DNA of 64,000 nt, from the IMG/VR virus record IMGVR_UViG_3300042914_003776, positions 1-64,000 of that record, one strand, 5' to 3'. The notes beneath the pieces are model-generated. The model saw nothing but the letters and a program-made list of their open reading frames with translations, did no database searches and was not told the origin of the DNA. Shown piece by piece: positions 8,336-17,480 of this stretch; the stretch's first letter is position 1, and every line of letters starts with the position of its first letter. This DNA comes from a virus. The position numbers were made by a program, and so were the translations under genes.

Positions 8336-10543
8336 TTAAAATAGATCGCATTTTCCGCCGCCACAGGCTATTTCTTCCTGAAGTTTTGTATTGTCCTTTT
8401 CCTCTTGTAGGAGAGTATAGTCAACCTCAACATATTCTCTTTGAAGCTCTGTCCACAGCTTATAGTTATACACATCTTTCATGGCATGGGTTAGTTTCTT
8501 GATATCTCCCTCAAAGTATTTGACTGCATATTTATTGCATCTTTTGATCCAGTCTGTTTTTGCCGTACCTCTGCTTCTTGATCCGTTTCCTAGTAATGCT
8601 GAGCATGCTTCCCATAGATTATCTTCCCAGAGTGTTAGTGCTGTTTCGATAAGGCCGCTAACAAATACCACTCCATCGCCGTAATGAGATAGCATCTCGC
8701 TAGGTAGATATATGGTAGTAAAAGGAGCTTGTGGGTAGTCTTTATCGCCGGTCGATGCCAATAGACTAATTCCGCAGAAAAATTCTCTATTTTCATAAAT
8801 AAAATCTTCAACCTGCACCCATTCGCTGGGCTTAATATTGATCGTATTACTCACATTATGATTTAGCCAAGGCTGCGTACATAAATCTTTATTTAATCCA
8901 GACATGACCCAATTCTTTTGTGTTGACTTAACAATTTCTAATAAATTGATAGCACTAGTCTGATTTTTTGTCTTTGATCCATCCGGAACCTCTACACAAA
9001 AACTAATTACATCATCCGTATCATTTGCCGACCAAACCGATCTTTCGCAAGCTCTTGGATTCATTGTACTAAAATATTTATATACATTTTCCATTTTATT
9101 AGCCTGAACTCTTCTGATATATCTTTTGGCATGGTGCGGATGGATGCCGCTAGCAGTACCTAAAACACATGAAGATGAACCTTCTGGTTTAACGCATGTA
9201 GTTCTAGCCGCTGGATTAATATTTATTAGTTTTGATATTTGATTGTTTGTTTCTTTTACTACCTCTGCTCCCTTTTGCTGTACTGTGGGGTCTAGGCAAA
9301 CTTCAGGGTTTTCTAGCCATCCAGTGCCACTAACGCCTAATAGGGCCTCTCTAGCAAAGATTCTCTCTGATACTTCGCCCAAATAAGGAAAGCTTGTGAA
9401 ACCAGCTTGTAAAGTTCCGATTATTGCAGCAGCCTTACATGCCTCATAAAAGTCTTCTTCGGTTTTTACTTTGGCACAATTAATGGTTGATAAATTACAA
9501 CCCTGCCAGCCAGAAATTCCAGTTTTTTCATCCACTGGCCACATGCCAATTTCCACACAGGGATTCACAATTAATTCAGTCGAATCAGACCATACAAAGC
9601 CCGGTTCTCCAAATTCTTTTACGGATTTCATCAATTCTGCAAACTGTTCTTTTGTTGTAGAATCCCGCAATAGCAATGCTGAATTATTGGATCGGCCTCT
9701 TTGCGGATTATCCGTAAACCAATTACCTGTTTTTGCTTTAGCCATTTCTGCGTCATCGGGCGAAAAAACACAAATCGTAGCGGACCTTCTCACGCCACCC
9801 GAGATAACAGCATCAGAAGCATGCATGATAATATCATATGCCTCAATAGGCTTTATTTTTCTTAAATCATCTGAACAAAATTCTGTCCGGCTAATTGAAT
9901 TGTCTAGAATTTTTTTAATATTTTTTAGAGCCTTTTTTAGTGGCTCTGGGCCGGGCGCTTTGCCGACCCCGCCAGCTACGGGCGATCCAGCGGGTCTAAT
10001 TTGCGTGTAATCAAAAGTTACATTATATCCCACATACTCTGCAAAAAGCTCGTCCTGATCAAAATACGAGGCAACTAAGACGCCTACCGCATCTGACCAT
10101 CCTTCGATACTATCCTCGATAACAAATTTCTTATTCTTCTCTGGCGCAACTGAAATAAGGGCCGGAAGTTTATCTATGTGATGTTTCTGTACTGAGAACC
10201 CAGTACCACAACCACACAGCAATAAATACATACATTCTTGAAAGAATCTTAATCGGTCTACATATGAGCTAACACAATTATAAATCCGGGCATGCTTGTT
10301 TAAAATAGGCTCTCCGCCAAATTGGAGCGCTCTTTGGCTTCCTAATACCTTCTTCTTATACATCATATCATACGCCCAGTCTATTTGGTCGTGTAGTTCT
10401 TGAGATGCATTGCTGTACTTCGTATGCATCATGCTTCTGACACGATCATTTGCCTCTTTCCATGTTTCTCTTCTTTTCTTTTCTGGCAAATACCTTGCAT
10501 ATTTTGAAGTAAAGGTATAGTCCTGTAGCGATTTCAAACTCAT
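8336..10543 (-). CDS. nrdJ: adenosylcobalamin-dependent (class II) ribonucleoside-triphosphate reductase
   Basis: 735 aa, matching monomeric class II enzymes of the Lactobacillus leichmannii type (about 739 aa). It reduces NTPs to dNTPs using a B12 radical and needs no oxygen. Visible elements: NPCVEIGMW in the active-site barrel, GCNLSTINC, and the C-terminal redox pair CGGGKCDLF that shuttles electrons. RBS AGGAGC precedes the ATG. It supplies dNTPs together with dut, thyX and dCMP deaminase, and depends on host cobalamin. Confidence 0.93.
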   Translation of the reverse strand: MSLKSLQDYTFTSKYARYLPEKKRRETWKEANDRVRSMMHTKYSNASQELHDQIDWAYDMMYKKKVLGSQRALQFGGEPILNKHARIYNCVSSYVDRLRFFQECMYLLLCGCGTGFSVQKHHIDKLPALISVAPEKNKKFVIEDSIEGWSDAVGVLVASYFDQDELFAEYVGYNVTFDYTQIRPAGSPVAGGVGKAPGPEPLKKALKNIKKILDNSISRTEFCSDDLRKIKPIEAYDIIMHASDAVISGGVRRSATICVFSPDDAEMAKAKTGNWFTDNPQRGRSNNSALLLRDSTTKEQFAELMKSVKEFGEPGFVWSDSTELIVNPCVEIGMWPVDEKTGISGWQGCNLSTINCAKVKTEEDFYEACKAAAIIGTLQAGFTSFPYLGEVSERIFAREALLGVSGTGWLENPEVCLDPTVQQKGAEVVKETNNQISKLININPAARTTCVKPEGSSSCVLGTASGIHPHHAKRYIRRVQANKMENVYKYFSTMNPRACERSVWSANDTDDVISFCVEVPDGSKTKNQTSAINLLEIVKSTQKNWVMSGLNKDLCTQPWLNHNVSNTINIKPSEWVQVEDFIYENREFFCGISLLASTGDKDYPQAPFTTIYLPSEMLSHYGDGVVFVSGLIETALTLWEDNLWEACSALLGNGSRSRGTAKTDWIKRCNKYAVKYFEGDIKKLTHAMKDVYNYKLWTELQREYVEVDYTLLQEEKDNTKLQEEIACGGGKCDLF

Positions 10544-10565
10544 AGCTGCTCCTATATTTTATTGA

Positions 10566-10594
10566 AAGAAAAAGCGCTCTGACGAGCGCTTTTA
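10566..10594 (-). terminator. intrinsic terminator upstream of nrdJ
   Basis: GC stem AAAGCGCTC / GAGCGCTTT with a short loop and a T-rich tail reading minus. It ends the transcript of the 10.6-11.1 kb genes before nrdJ. Confidence 0.75.
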
Positions 10595-10614
10595 TTGAAT
10601 GTTAATTAATTAAA

Positions 10615-10794
10615 TTATTTTTTAATAATCAACTTAACTCGATCATTGATACTAACAGTGATTTCATCTTCTGTTACTTCTATAGTATCAAGAATGAATT
10701 TGATTTTGTCAACATGATCTTTAGAAAATCCCATCATTTGCAAAATTTTATCCATTACTCCGTCCATCATTCCGCCATAATTTTTTTCACTCAT
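10615..10794 (-). CDS. small hypothetical protein (59 aa)
   Basis: Begins MSEKNYGGMMDGVMDKILQM and ends in a beta-strand tail VKLIIKK. It overlaps the upstream membrane-protein gene by 8 bp and is followed directly by the terminator at 10566. Codon structure and coupling support it as a real gene; function unknown. Confidence 0.6.
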   Translation of the reverse strand: MSEKNYGGMMDGVMDKILQMMGFSKDHVDKIKFILDTIEVTEDEITVSINDRVKLIIKK

Positions 10795-11086
10795 GTTCTT
10801 TATCCATTTTTTTAATGATATAAGTGACGTTTTGGTTTAAATGGTCCAGTATAGCATTGTTCTTAGCAATGTTAACATGGACAGATTCTAGCTTGGTTTC
10901 AAAAGCATTGATTTTTGTTTCAAGAGACTGTAGTCTAATAGAAACTGAATCATTTACTTTTTGTTCCAGTAGGGACAATTTACTGCTATGATCAATAACT
11001 GTTTTTAGTAACCAAATTGTAAAAGGAATTAATATAATAGCTACAATTTGCAAAATAAAATTTATTATATCCCAGCTCCATATCAT
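10787..11086 (-). CDS. membrane-anchored coiled-coil protein (99 aa)
   Basis: One N-terminal transmembrane helix (FILQIVAIILIPFTIWLLK, residues about 10-28) is followed by a heptad coiled coil to the C-terminus. This resembles small phage inner-membrane proteins such as Rz-like spanins or holin partners, but nothing diagnostic is seen. Confidence 0.6.
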   Translation of the reverse strand: MIWSWDIINFILQIVAIILIPFTIWLLKTVIDHSSKLSLLEQKVNDSVSIRLQSLETKINAFETKLESVHVNIAKNNAILDHLNQNVTYIIKKMDKEHE

Positions 11087-11102
11087 AGTAATACCCCTTC
11101 AT

Positions 11103-11125
11103 AAAAAGGGGGCGTTTCCGCCCCC
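11103..11125 (-). terminator. strong intrinsic terminator after the 231-aa virion-like gene
   Basis: Perfect GGGGGCG-GAAA-CGCCCCC hairpin followed by TTTTT on the minus strand, 18 bp after the stop at 11143. Confidence 0.9.
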
Positions 11126-11142
11126 AGATTGTGTGATCAATC

Positions 11143-11838
11143 TTACATACCGGTAATCGGTTTGTAATTGAAGAAGTTGCCACCTGCAATGGTCTTAGTT
11201 ACAAAATCAACTTGCATAACGAATTCGCCCGGAACTGCTCTTGTTGGTGTTGCTGCATCATCAACAGCTTTATCCGTTGTATTCTTGTCAGTCAAGTCAA
11301 ACATGTTAACATTGGTTAGGGTTGATGGAGCAGAGCCACCCACCGTATTACGGCTACCGCTGGTGAGCCATAGTCTACGAGACTTGATTTTATTGCCATT
11401 ATCCAAGGTGCCAGTCCATGTGAATAGATTAGCTCTCCATGCTGTCAATAGTCTAGCGCCAAATCCATGAACAAAATCCAAGATTGGCTTTCTTCTTGAT
11501 CCTTGGCTCATGAATAGCAAATTAGTTTTCGCTACGCCAGCTAGGCTAGTAGCAATTCTACTGATTACCCATGTTCTATTTTTTGCTGCATTATAAGCAA
11601 AAGCACCGCCAGACAAGATTTTTCTAGCGTTGTAGGTTCTACCAGTAGCGGTTATTTCTTTTGGACTTGCGTCGTAGCCAAAAAGAGCATTGTCTTCGAG
11701 GGCGTCTACTAGGCTAAAAGCCTTGGTGATAACGGCATTTGTTGTGCCATTACCCAGAATTACACCGCCGTAAGTTTGTTTAACAAATGTAGCATTAGCT
11801 GTGGTCTTTAAATGACCTCTTTTGCCGGGAACTGCCAT
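11143..11838 (-). CDS. putative virion protein, highly expressed type (231 aa)
   Basis: Higher GC and cleaner codon use than its neighbours, Ala/Thr/Asn-rich and beta-rich, beginning MAVPGKRGHLKTTANATF, with no catalytic motif. A strong private terminator follows it. These traits fit an abundant particle protein such as a head decoration, tail tube or major structural subunit, but I cannot say which. Confidence 0.5.
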   Translation of the reverse strand: MAVPGKRGHLKTTANATFVKQTYGGVILGNGTTNAVITKAFSLVDALEDNALFGYDASPKEITATGRTYNARKILSGGAFAYNAAKNRTWVISRIATSLAGVAKTNLLFMSQGSRRKPILDFVHGFGARLLTAWRANLFTWTGTLDNGNKIKSRRLWLTSGSRNTVGGSAPSTLTNVNMFDLTDKNTTDKAVDDAATPTRAVPGEFVMQVDFVTKTIAGGNFFNYKPITGM

Positions 11839-11919
11839 GATAATATCTCCAAATAGATATTCTATCCTAAATTATCCTAAAAATTTATATCCTGTTATCC
11901 AAGTATAAATACACAAATA

Positions 11920-12384
11920 TTAGGAAGTAATTTGATAGTAGGAGGCTATTTTCTGCTTGATTTTATTTAGCCTATTTTTCATAGATTGTCGGGATATATT
12001 ATTCTTGTCTGCAATTTCTTGCACGGAATAATTATATATGTATTTTTGTTCAAATAGCTCTTTTTCCGGCTGGGTTAGGCAATCTAGCATATCTATGATT
12101 CCTGTATACTGCCTAGAATCAGCCACATCTTTCATTGGCTTAATGGCCTTAATTTTTTGTGATCTAATGTATAAAAGGATTTTAAACTTTAGACAATTAC
12201 CAAGAAAAGTCGTAAACTTCATTTTGCTGGGATGATTGGGATCGTATTTTTCACAAGCTTCCCAAGCAGCCTCTAGTTTAAATGATTTAATTTCATCTTT
12301 ACTAATGAATGCTTTATACCGTTTTGCAATAGAGGTCATTATACTAACACAATCTTCATCTTTCAATACTTCTTCAAATTTCAT
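11920..12384 (-). CDS. phage RNA polymerase sigma factor (sigma-70 family)
   Basis: 154 aa. Region 2 features are seen in the SKMKFTTFLGNCLKFKILLYIRS segment (core binding and -10 recognition). Region 4 has a helix-turn-helix YSVQEIADKNNISRQSMKNRLNKIK for -35 binding. Short ECF/late-type layout. It probably redirects host RNA polymerase to phage middle or late promoters, whereas the early-type promoters on the right use host sigma70. Confidence 0.85.
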   Translation of the reverse strand: MKFEEVLKDEDCVSIMTSIAKRYKAFISKDEIKSFKLEAAWEACEKYDPNHPSKMKFTTFLGNCLKFKILLYIRSQKIKAIKPMKDVADSRQYTGIIDMLDCLTQPEKELFEQKYIYNYSVQEIADKNNISRQSMKNRLNKIKQKIASYYQITS

Positions 12385-12386
12385 TT

Positions 12387-13019
12387 TTATTCCTCGTTTT
12401 TACCTTTTAATAAATAGCCGCCATGATCTTTTTTAATTTTCTCGAAAGAAAATGTATTCAATTCAAAATCTTCTAGTGAGTCTGTGTGATAAGAATAAAT
12501 GTTATTATTGGAATCTACAAAAATAGACCAATATTTATTTACATTTATATTTTGTTTAATCTTTTCTACCTCCTCCAAAATATCGTCTGGTAAATTTTCA
12601 ATTAGCTCCTCCTCCTTCGCAGAACACAATAATCTTCCTATCTCGGCTGCAACATGCTTAAAGTTAAACATCTTTCCTACGCCAATACAAAAAGAATATC
12701 TATCCATGATTTTTATAGCAGATATGCCCTCTACATTTACCAAAAGCGAGACTATATCTGTAGTTAGTCTAAAATTAGTGTGGGCTATCCAGCAATCCCA
12801 TCTTTGAGCCGGGCGAAAATAGCTTTCTGGATCATAATTTCCAAAAGGTGTTGTAACAAAAGATGGGTTCATTTGAGGAAAAGCAATTAATTCTTGTTTA
12901 TCTAATGACAAGGAATCGTCGTCTTCGTCAGAAACAAGCTCAATCTTGTTTTTATTTTTGTGTTTTTGACAAAGCTCATCTTCCACAACATTCCAGCTTT
13001 CCCAACTAATCTTATTCAT
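12387..13019 (-). CDS. hypothetical protein (210 aa)
   Basis: Start chosen at MNKISWESW (13019), preceded by GGAG 6 bases upstream and lying inside the end of the upstream gene. The C-terminal part reads like a displayed-field protein (YWSIFVDSNNNIYSYHTDSL), probably an all-beta domain. Function unknown. Confidence 0.6.
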   Translation of the reverse strand: MNKISWESWNVVEDELCQKHKNKNKIELVSDEDDDSLSLDKQELIAFPQMNPSFVTTPFGNYDPESYFRPAQRWDCWIAHTNFRLTTDIVSLLVNVEGISAIKIMDRYSFCIGVGKMFNFKHVAAEIGRLLCSAKEEELIENLPDDILEEVEKIKQNINVNKYWSIFVDSNNNIYSYHTDSLEDFELNTFSFEKIKKDHGGYLLKGKNEE

Positions 13020-13353
13020 CGCTATCTCCATTGTCATCAAATAAAGGAGAAATATAATCCCTATTGCCCGGATTAATTTCTGTACTTAATTCTATTACCT
13101 GCATAATCTCACTAATTTTACTTGCATCATCTGGATTATTTTCTATGTATTCTAAATAAGCTGATTGTAAGCTTTGCATGATGATTTGAGTATATTTTAT
13201 TGCCATTAGTAGCTGTGCCAGCGTGACCACATCATCGTCATCCCTCCAGCCGAAGTCGTGCATTACGTTATCATCTTCGTCGATATAAAATAGAGACCAG
13301 CATTTAGTCTTATCGAATCGACGGCTGTCCGAACTTGAAGAAGAGTTCTCCAT
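13012..13353 (-). CDS. hypothetical protein (113 aa)
   Basis: Acidic; after a Ser-rich N-terminus it has KCWSLFYIDEDDNVMHDFGWRD, a motif echoed in the downstream gene. It then has a helical region. Overlaps both neighbours. Confidence 0.55.
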   Translation of the reverse strand: MENSSSSSDSRRFDKTKCWSLFYIDEDDNVMHDFGWRDDDDVVTLAQLLMAIKYTQIIMQSLQSAYLEYIENNPDDASKISEIMQVIELSTEINPGNRDYISPLFDDNGDSDE

Positions 13354-13702
13354 AGTATTCCTCTAGTAAAATATTTTTTTCTTGAATTTGGTCCAGTGTA
13401 TATAGTGACCCGTTCTGAATAGAGTCTGACATATACTTTATCGTTGTCAAGTAAGAAATCTCACATTTGTCGTGATCCAAAACCCTAAATCCGCATAGTA
13501 TTTTTGGATAAAAATTAAAATCATATTTTATGTAAGATTCATGAATTTGTCTTAATATATCATATTCATTCTTTTCAAATTTATCTACCGTAATAGATGG
13601 TATCTCATTATCTTTTGTAAAGAATAAATATAAGTACTTTTGATCATTTGCTTTTCTATTTTTATCAATAGCAGCAACTAGGTAAGATATTTTTATTTGC
13701 AT
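13310..13702 (-). CDS. hypothetical protein (130 aa)
   Basis: Mixed alpha/beta protein beginning MQIKISYLVAAIDKNRKAND. Overlaps the downstream gene by 44 bp. A hairpin at 13711 lies just upstream. Not recognised. Confidence 0.55.
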   Translation of the reverse strand: MQIKISYLVAAIDKNRKANDQKYLYLFFTKDNEIPSITVDKFEKNEYDILRQIHESYIKYDFNFYPKILCGFRVLDHDKCEISYLTTIKYMSDSIQNGSLYTLDQIQEKNILLEEYYGELFFKFGQPSIR

Positions 13703-13710
13703 TTTAAATA

Positions 13711-13728
13711 GGGCCTATTTCTAGGCCC
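13711..13728 (-). terminator. hairpin between 13734 and 13702 genes
   Basis: GGGCCTAGAAATAGGCCC followed by an AT-rich TATTTAAA on the minus strand, right after the stop at 13734. Probable weak intrinsic terminator. Confidence 0.55.
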
Positions 13729-13733
13729 TCAAA

Positions 13734-14204
13734 TTATCGTGATAGATTCCAAGAGAGACCAACTAGGCATTGTTTCAGGCTATCTATTTCATCTTTTGAT
13801 AAAATATGATCCTCGTCACCCATAATGCCCTCTAGAAGTTTTTTCATTTCATCCGATAAACCTGTATACTTACCGGCCAAAGAATCTTTAAATTGTTCTT
13901 TGACAGAATTAGCGTATAAATCTACCAACTGCTGACTTGTTATATTAGCCCCAAGATATTTGTCTAACCTGCTGGCAAACTGATCATTCAGCAGAGATAA
14001 ATATAATCTGTCGTTTTTATCGGTAATTAAAGATGATACCGCTTTGGTTTTTTCAATTATATCATCTGAAGGTTTTTCTTCAACCACGATTGCATTGTTT
14101 TGGCTATTTTTTATAACAGAGCTAAAATTGTTATATATTTTTTCACCAAATAATGCCAGAAATATAATTCCTACACCAATAATAGCTCTATACTGCTGGT
14201 TCAT
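13734..14204 (-). CDS. membrane-anchored protein with cytoplasmic/periplasmic helical domain (156 aa)
   Basis: One N-terminal transmembrane helix (AIIGVGIIFLALFGEKIY) and a long helical soluble part. First of a run of small membrane proteins (13.7-15.5 kb). Function unknown. Confidence 0.55.
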   Translation of the reverse strand: MNQQYRAIIGVGIIFLALFGEKIYNNFSSVIKNSQNNAIVVEEKPSDDIIEKTKAVSSLITDKNDRLYLSLLNDQFASRLDKYLGANITSQQLVDLYANSVKEQFKDSLAGKYTGLSDEMKKLLEGIMGDEDHILSKDEIDSLKQCLVGLSWNLSR

Positions 14205-14484
14205 CTGGTTTATCCTTTTTTACTAGAAGTGGAAAAATTTCCTCTAGTTTTTTTTCAGCTTCCGATAGATTATTTTGTTTACATATATTTTTTAATTTTT
14301 CCCAACTAGAGACAATATCAGATAAGCTATCTTTTTTAGTACTATTGTCTAGTTCTATTACTTCATCAGAATTAGCCAAATTTTCTTTAACTGTATTTTG
14401 ATTAAGCAATTTCTTAAAATCTATAAAATTGCTTGCGATAAATAAAGCCCCAAGAGCAATCGCTATGATTTGAATCCAAGACAT
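14188..14484 (-). CDS. small membrane protein (98 aa)
   Basis: N-terminal transmembrane helix (IIAIALGALFIASNFI), then a charged helical tail. Overlaps the next gene by 17 bp. Confidence 0.55.
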   Translation of the reverse strand: MSWIQIIAIALGALFIASNFIDFKKLLNQNTVKENLANSDEVIELDNSTKKDSLSDIVSSWEKLKNICKQNNLSEAEKKLEEIFPLLVKKDKPDEPAV

Positions 14485-14491
14485 ATTTCAC

Positions 14492-14668
14492 CTATTCTGT
14501 TTTACGTAAAGAGTCGCCAACGATCCAAGCGGATAGTGTTACCACTGCAAATTCTACTTGTTCTTGTGAAAGTTTGAATCCAAGCCCCTCATTTCCGATG
14601 GCTACAACCAATGCTGCAACAGCAGCCCAAAAACGTCTAGATTGCAATAATTGTTGTGTCTTAATCAT
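14492..14668 (-). CDS. holin-like small membrane protein (58 aa)
   Basis: Starts MIKTQQLLQSRRFWAAVAAL, with two short hydrophobic segments separated by NEGLGFKLSQEQVE and a C-terminal WIVGDSLRKTE. Small phage proteins of this layout (SRRFW...GDSLRK) occur next to lysis genes and are often called holins. Overlaps the upstream gene by 8 bp. Lysis role is inference. Confidence 0.6.
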   Translation of the reverse strand: MIKTQQLLQSRRFWAAVAALVVAIGNEGLGFKLSQEQVEFAVVTLSAWIVGDSLRKTE

Positions 14669-14996
14669 TTGTCTTTACCTCTTTAAAAAGTTTATTAGCC
14701 TCGTCAGATGACACATTCCATCTAACAAGCTCTCTGTATAAGTCCGAAGGCTTAATATCCGTGCCCAAACAAGCTTTTCCAACGTGTCTTCTTAATATAA
14801 TTTTTTCAAGCAAATTAGGTTTTTGAAGCGTAGCTACTCTTTCTTCGCTAGAATTTTTGCATTCATAGATTAAGCGAACTACATTTAAAATAAGTCCGGC
14901 AATCATAATCAGTGTTAACGGATCAAAAGAATATCCGTAGTTATTGGTTAGTTTAGCCGATATCTTATTAGCTATAGAATTACTTTTATTTTGCAT
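14661..14996 (-). CDS. hypothetical membrane-associated protein (111 aa)
   Basis: Central hydrophobic helix (LTLIMIAGLILNVVRLIYE) and a basic helical C-terminal domain. Coupled to the thioredoxin-like gene by an 11-bp overlap. Confidence 0.55.
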   Translation of the reverse strand: MQNKSNSIANKISAKLTNNYGYSFDPLTLIMIAGLILNVVRLIYECKNSSEERVATLQKPNLLEKIILRRHVGKACLGTDIKPSDLYRELVRWNVSSDEANKLFKEVKTND

Positions 14997-15510
14997 TTTT
15001 TACTATCTCTTTAAAAGATTCCTTAGACATAAAACCCGTATATGTATATTGTTTATTATTTATCCATACTTCAAACCAAGGCGCTATTGTTTGTGATCCA
15101 ACTTCTACTACGCTCCAGCCAGAAGCTTCTACCCAAGGTTTAATTTCATTTTTCCATCTTTGGCAAGGAGCACAGCCGGGCAATGTATAAAAATTAATTA
15201 TTCCGTTTTTTTGTTCGTCGGAATACATTGTTGTTAGCTTAGTACACTTGCAATTTTCCCCACATGGACACGGTGTTCTATGGCCGTCTCCATGAATAAT
15301 ATATTTATTACCCCCACATTCACAATCTTTTTTCTCGTCTGGTAACAAATTTTCTAAAACTTTTTTCTCTGCTGCGTCAATAGATAGGTTTATTTCTATT
15401 TTCTTTTTTTCAATATCTTCCGGCAAGGCGGCGCTTCTGGTTTTTGGTATAAAATTAATTACTGCCGCTAATGCCAAAATTGCAAATATTATTTTATCTT
15501 CATTTTTCAT
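14986..15510 (-). CDS. membrane-anchored thioredoxin/glutaredoxin-like protein with Cys-rich insert
   Basis: 174 aa. N-terminal membrane helix or signal anchor (IIFAILALAAVINFI). A Cys-rich segment follows, CECGGNKYIIHGDGHRTPCPC plus CKC, likely metal binding. The C-terminal thioredoxin-fold part has the redox motif CAPC in FYTLPGCAPCQRW and a GFMSKESF end. A thiol-disulfide exchange role is likely; substrate unknown. Confidence 0.7.
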   Translation of the reverse strand: MKNEDKIIFAILALAAVINFIPKTRSAALPEDIEKKKIEINLSIDAAEKKVLENLLPDEKKDCECGGNKYIIHGDGHRTPCPCGENCKCTKLTTMYSDEQKNGIINFYTLPGCAPCQRWKNEIKPWVEASGWSVVEVGSQTIAPWFEVWINNKQYTYTGFMSKESFKEIVKNAK

Positions 15511-15511
15511 A

Positions 15512-16432
15512 TTATAATACCTCGTCTAAGGACCATTTGATCTTTTGTGCAGGAAAACCGTCTACGCTACTCAATGCCCAAGTGCTTCCGACTTCTATGA
15601 TATCCTCGGCAACTGATTGTCTCACCCAAAAAGAACCGTCTGGCTGATTAAATCTTTTCGGCCCACTGTTCCAAGGTCCCCAGCTATTTTGTATTAAAAA
15701 TAATGTTTCATTGAAAATTTCTCTGGTATCGTCCATAGCTATCCAAGCCATTGCATGGGCCCAATTACCAGACCTTTGTGCTATTCCATTTTTATCTCTT
15801 TTTTCAGAAAAGCCTAAATTACTGCATGCAAAAATACCATAGCCATTAAATAAGGCATCTCTTGCTTCATCTATGCTCCTGATATTAGATGCGGTTTTTA
15901 CCTGATTTTTCTTTGCTTCTTCTACTAGCGCTCTAGGTGTTCCGGATCGGCCCCAAGAAGCTGCCATTCTACCATTATAAACCGAAAGATCATGAGATCC
16001 ATATTTTTTTCTTAATAAGATGCCACCGTCTTGCGTTAAGAATCTGACCGCTCTTTCGCATGTCATTCCTTGGCCCGTGTGTCCACGAACGCCATAAATG
16101 CCCTCCGTGGCAGAACGAACTATAAAAGACTCTTTATCGCCATTGATAATTTCGGTCGATCTTGTGGTATCTACGGCGTTTCTAGCGGCGTGACTTACAC
16201 AATCCCCGGTGGTCTGTCTTTCATTAAATGCTTTTGGGTCAAATTTTAATAAATTTTTGAATAATAAAGCTGTTTTACCCTTGCCAGAGCCAGCTATGGA
16301 CTGAGCCGCAAGTCCAAAGTAAGGATATTTAGACTCGGCCAATAATCTTTCTTGCCCCTCTTTATCACAAACAGAACCAATAAAACCATTTTTGTATGCG
16401 TTTAAAAGCTGAAGAGGGGTATTAAAGATCAT
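15512..16432 (-). CDS. papain-like (C1 family) cysteine protease
   Basis: 306 aa. The catalytic triad is placed as in papain: Cys in QTTGDCVSHAARN, His in GNWAHAMAWIAMD, Asn in LIQNSWGPWNSGPK. The usual Gln of the oxyanion hole is represented by Q before TTGDC. No signal peptide, so it may act in virion maturation or be packaged in the particle. It sits between membrane-protein and glycosyltransferase genes. Confidence 0.85.
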   Translation of the reverse strand: MIFNTPLQLLNAYKNGFIGSVCDKEGQERLLAESKYPYFGLAAQSIAGSGKGKTALLFKNLLKFDPKAFNERQTTGDCVSHAARNAVDTTRSTEIINGDKESFIVRSATEGIYGVRGHTGQGMTCERAVRFLTQDGGILLRKKYGSHDLSVYNGRMAASWGRSGTPRALVEEAKKNQVKTASNIRSIDEARDALFNGYGIFACSNLGFSEKRDKNGIAQRSGNWAHAMAWIAMDDTREIFNETLFLIQNSWGPWNSGPKRFNQPDGSFWVRQSVAEDIIEVGSTWALSSVDGFPAQKIKWSLDEVL

Positions 16433-16433
16433 A

Positions 16434-17480
16434 TTAGTCTCCTATTTTATCCAGTATGGATTTCGCGGTATTTTTCCACGTAAATTTTTGAGAGGTATTA
16501 ATGCCGGAATCATTATTTAAAAATCCTGCTGACTGTTTAATCTTGTGAACTTCTTTCATGTGATGTATTACGGCTTCTTTTTGTTTTTCTGTGATCTTAG
16601 CCCATAAGCCTTGACCATGAAACCAAATGCCATCTTGAGCTAATTCTAAGCTATCTATTTCGATTAGCCTAGCATTATTTTTATCACAAAATTCAGTATG
16701 GGCAGAATAATTTGTGGTTATAACTTGCTTTCCGCATGCTAGAACCTCTAATAATTCTAAATTCCAGCCTTCGGCCCTAGCTGGAAACACCCCGCAGTCA
16801 ATTTGTCGCATTATATTATACACATTTTTTTGGGTGGCTTGTCTTGGTATAATCTTGATTTTATTTGATAAATGCGAGCTTTTGCATAAATTAACCCAAG
16901 ATTCTCCCCTATCCATAAGGAAAGGATTATCGCACATAAGCCACAATTCTACGTTATCTTTTTGTGTAAATGCCCTGTTAAAGCATTCTATCAGAATATC
17001 ATGACCCTTACGTTTTTCCCATTTTCCGCAGTTAAAAAAGATAGTTTCTGGCCTAGATATATTATTTAATCCATTAAATATAACATTATCTACGCCCAAA
17101 GGTATTACAGAGGTTGGCACACTAACATGCTGATGAACTATATCTTGAGCCCACTTACTAGTGGTAAAAATATGGTCGCAATGATTTAAGCTGGCGACTT
17201 CTTGCTGGGTAAAATGGGTTAATTCAAAAATGGGAAATCCTACGCGCCTTCCTTTTGTTATCCAAGTTGTTAGTTCGTGCTGGTGCCATATTTTAATTTC
17301 TGTATCTTTACTATTAATTTTTTTATTTATCCAAAATAAACTTTTGATATCCTCTGACAAATCTTTATCTGGGGAGCTTATAGGATACAAGCATACATCT
17401 GTTAGTAAGCTAAGCTCTTTCGAGATATGGTATCCAGTATAGCCATACCCGGTAGTATTTATTGGGGCTTGAATAATCAT
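16434..17480 (-). CDS. GT4-type glycosyltransferase
   Basis: 348 aa GT-B fold enzyme. The nucleotide-sugar binding C-domain shows NCGKWEKRKGHDILI and the EGWNLELLEVLACG motif with the ExxxxxE pattern. The N-domain is short. Probably modifies virion or cell-surface sugars. It overlaps the next glycosyltransferase by an ATGA. Confidence 0.85.
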   Translation of the reverse strand: MIIQAPINTTGYGYTGYHISKELSLLTDVCLYPISSPDKDLSEDIKSLFWINKKINSKDTEIKIWHQHELTTWITKGRRVGFPIFELTHFTQQEVASLNHCDHIFTTSKWAQDIVHQHVSVPTSVIPLGVDNVIFNGLNNISRPETIFFNCGKWEKRKGHDILIECFNRAFTQKDNVELWLMCDNPFLMDRGESWVNLCKSSHLSNKIKIIPRQATQKNVYNIMRQIDCGVFPARAEGWNLELLEVLACGKQVITTNYSAHTEFCDKNNARLIEIDSLELAQDGIWFHGQGLWAKITEKQKEAVIHHMKEVHKIKQSAGFLNNDSGINTSQKFTWKNTAKSILDKIGD

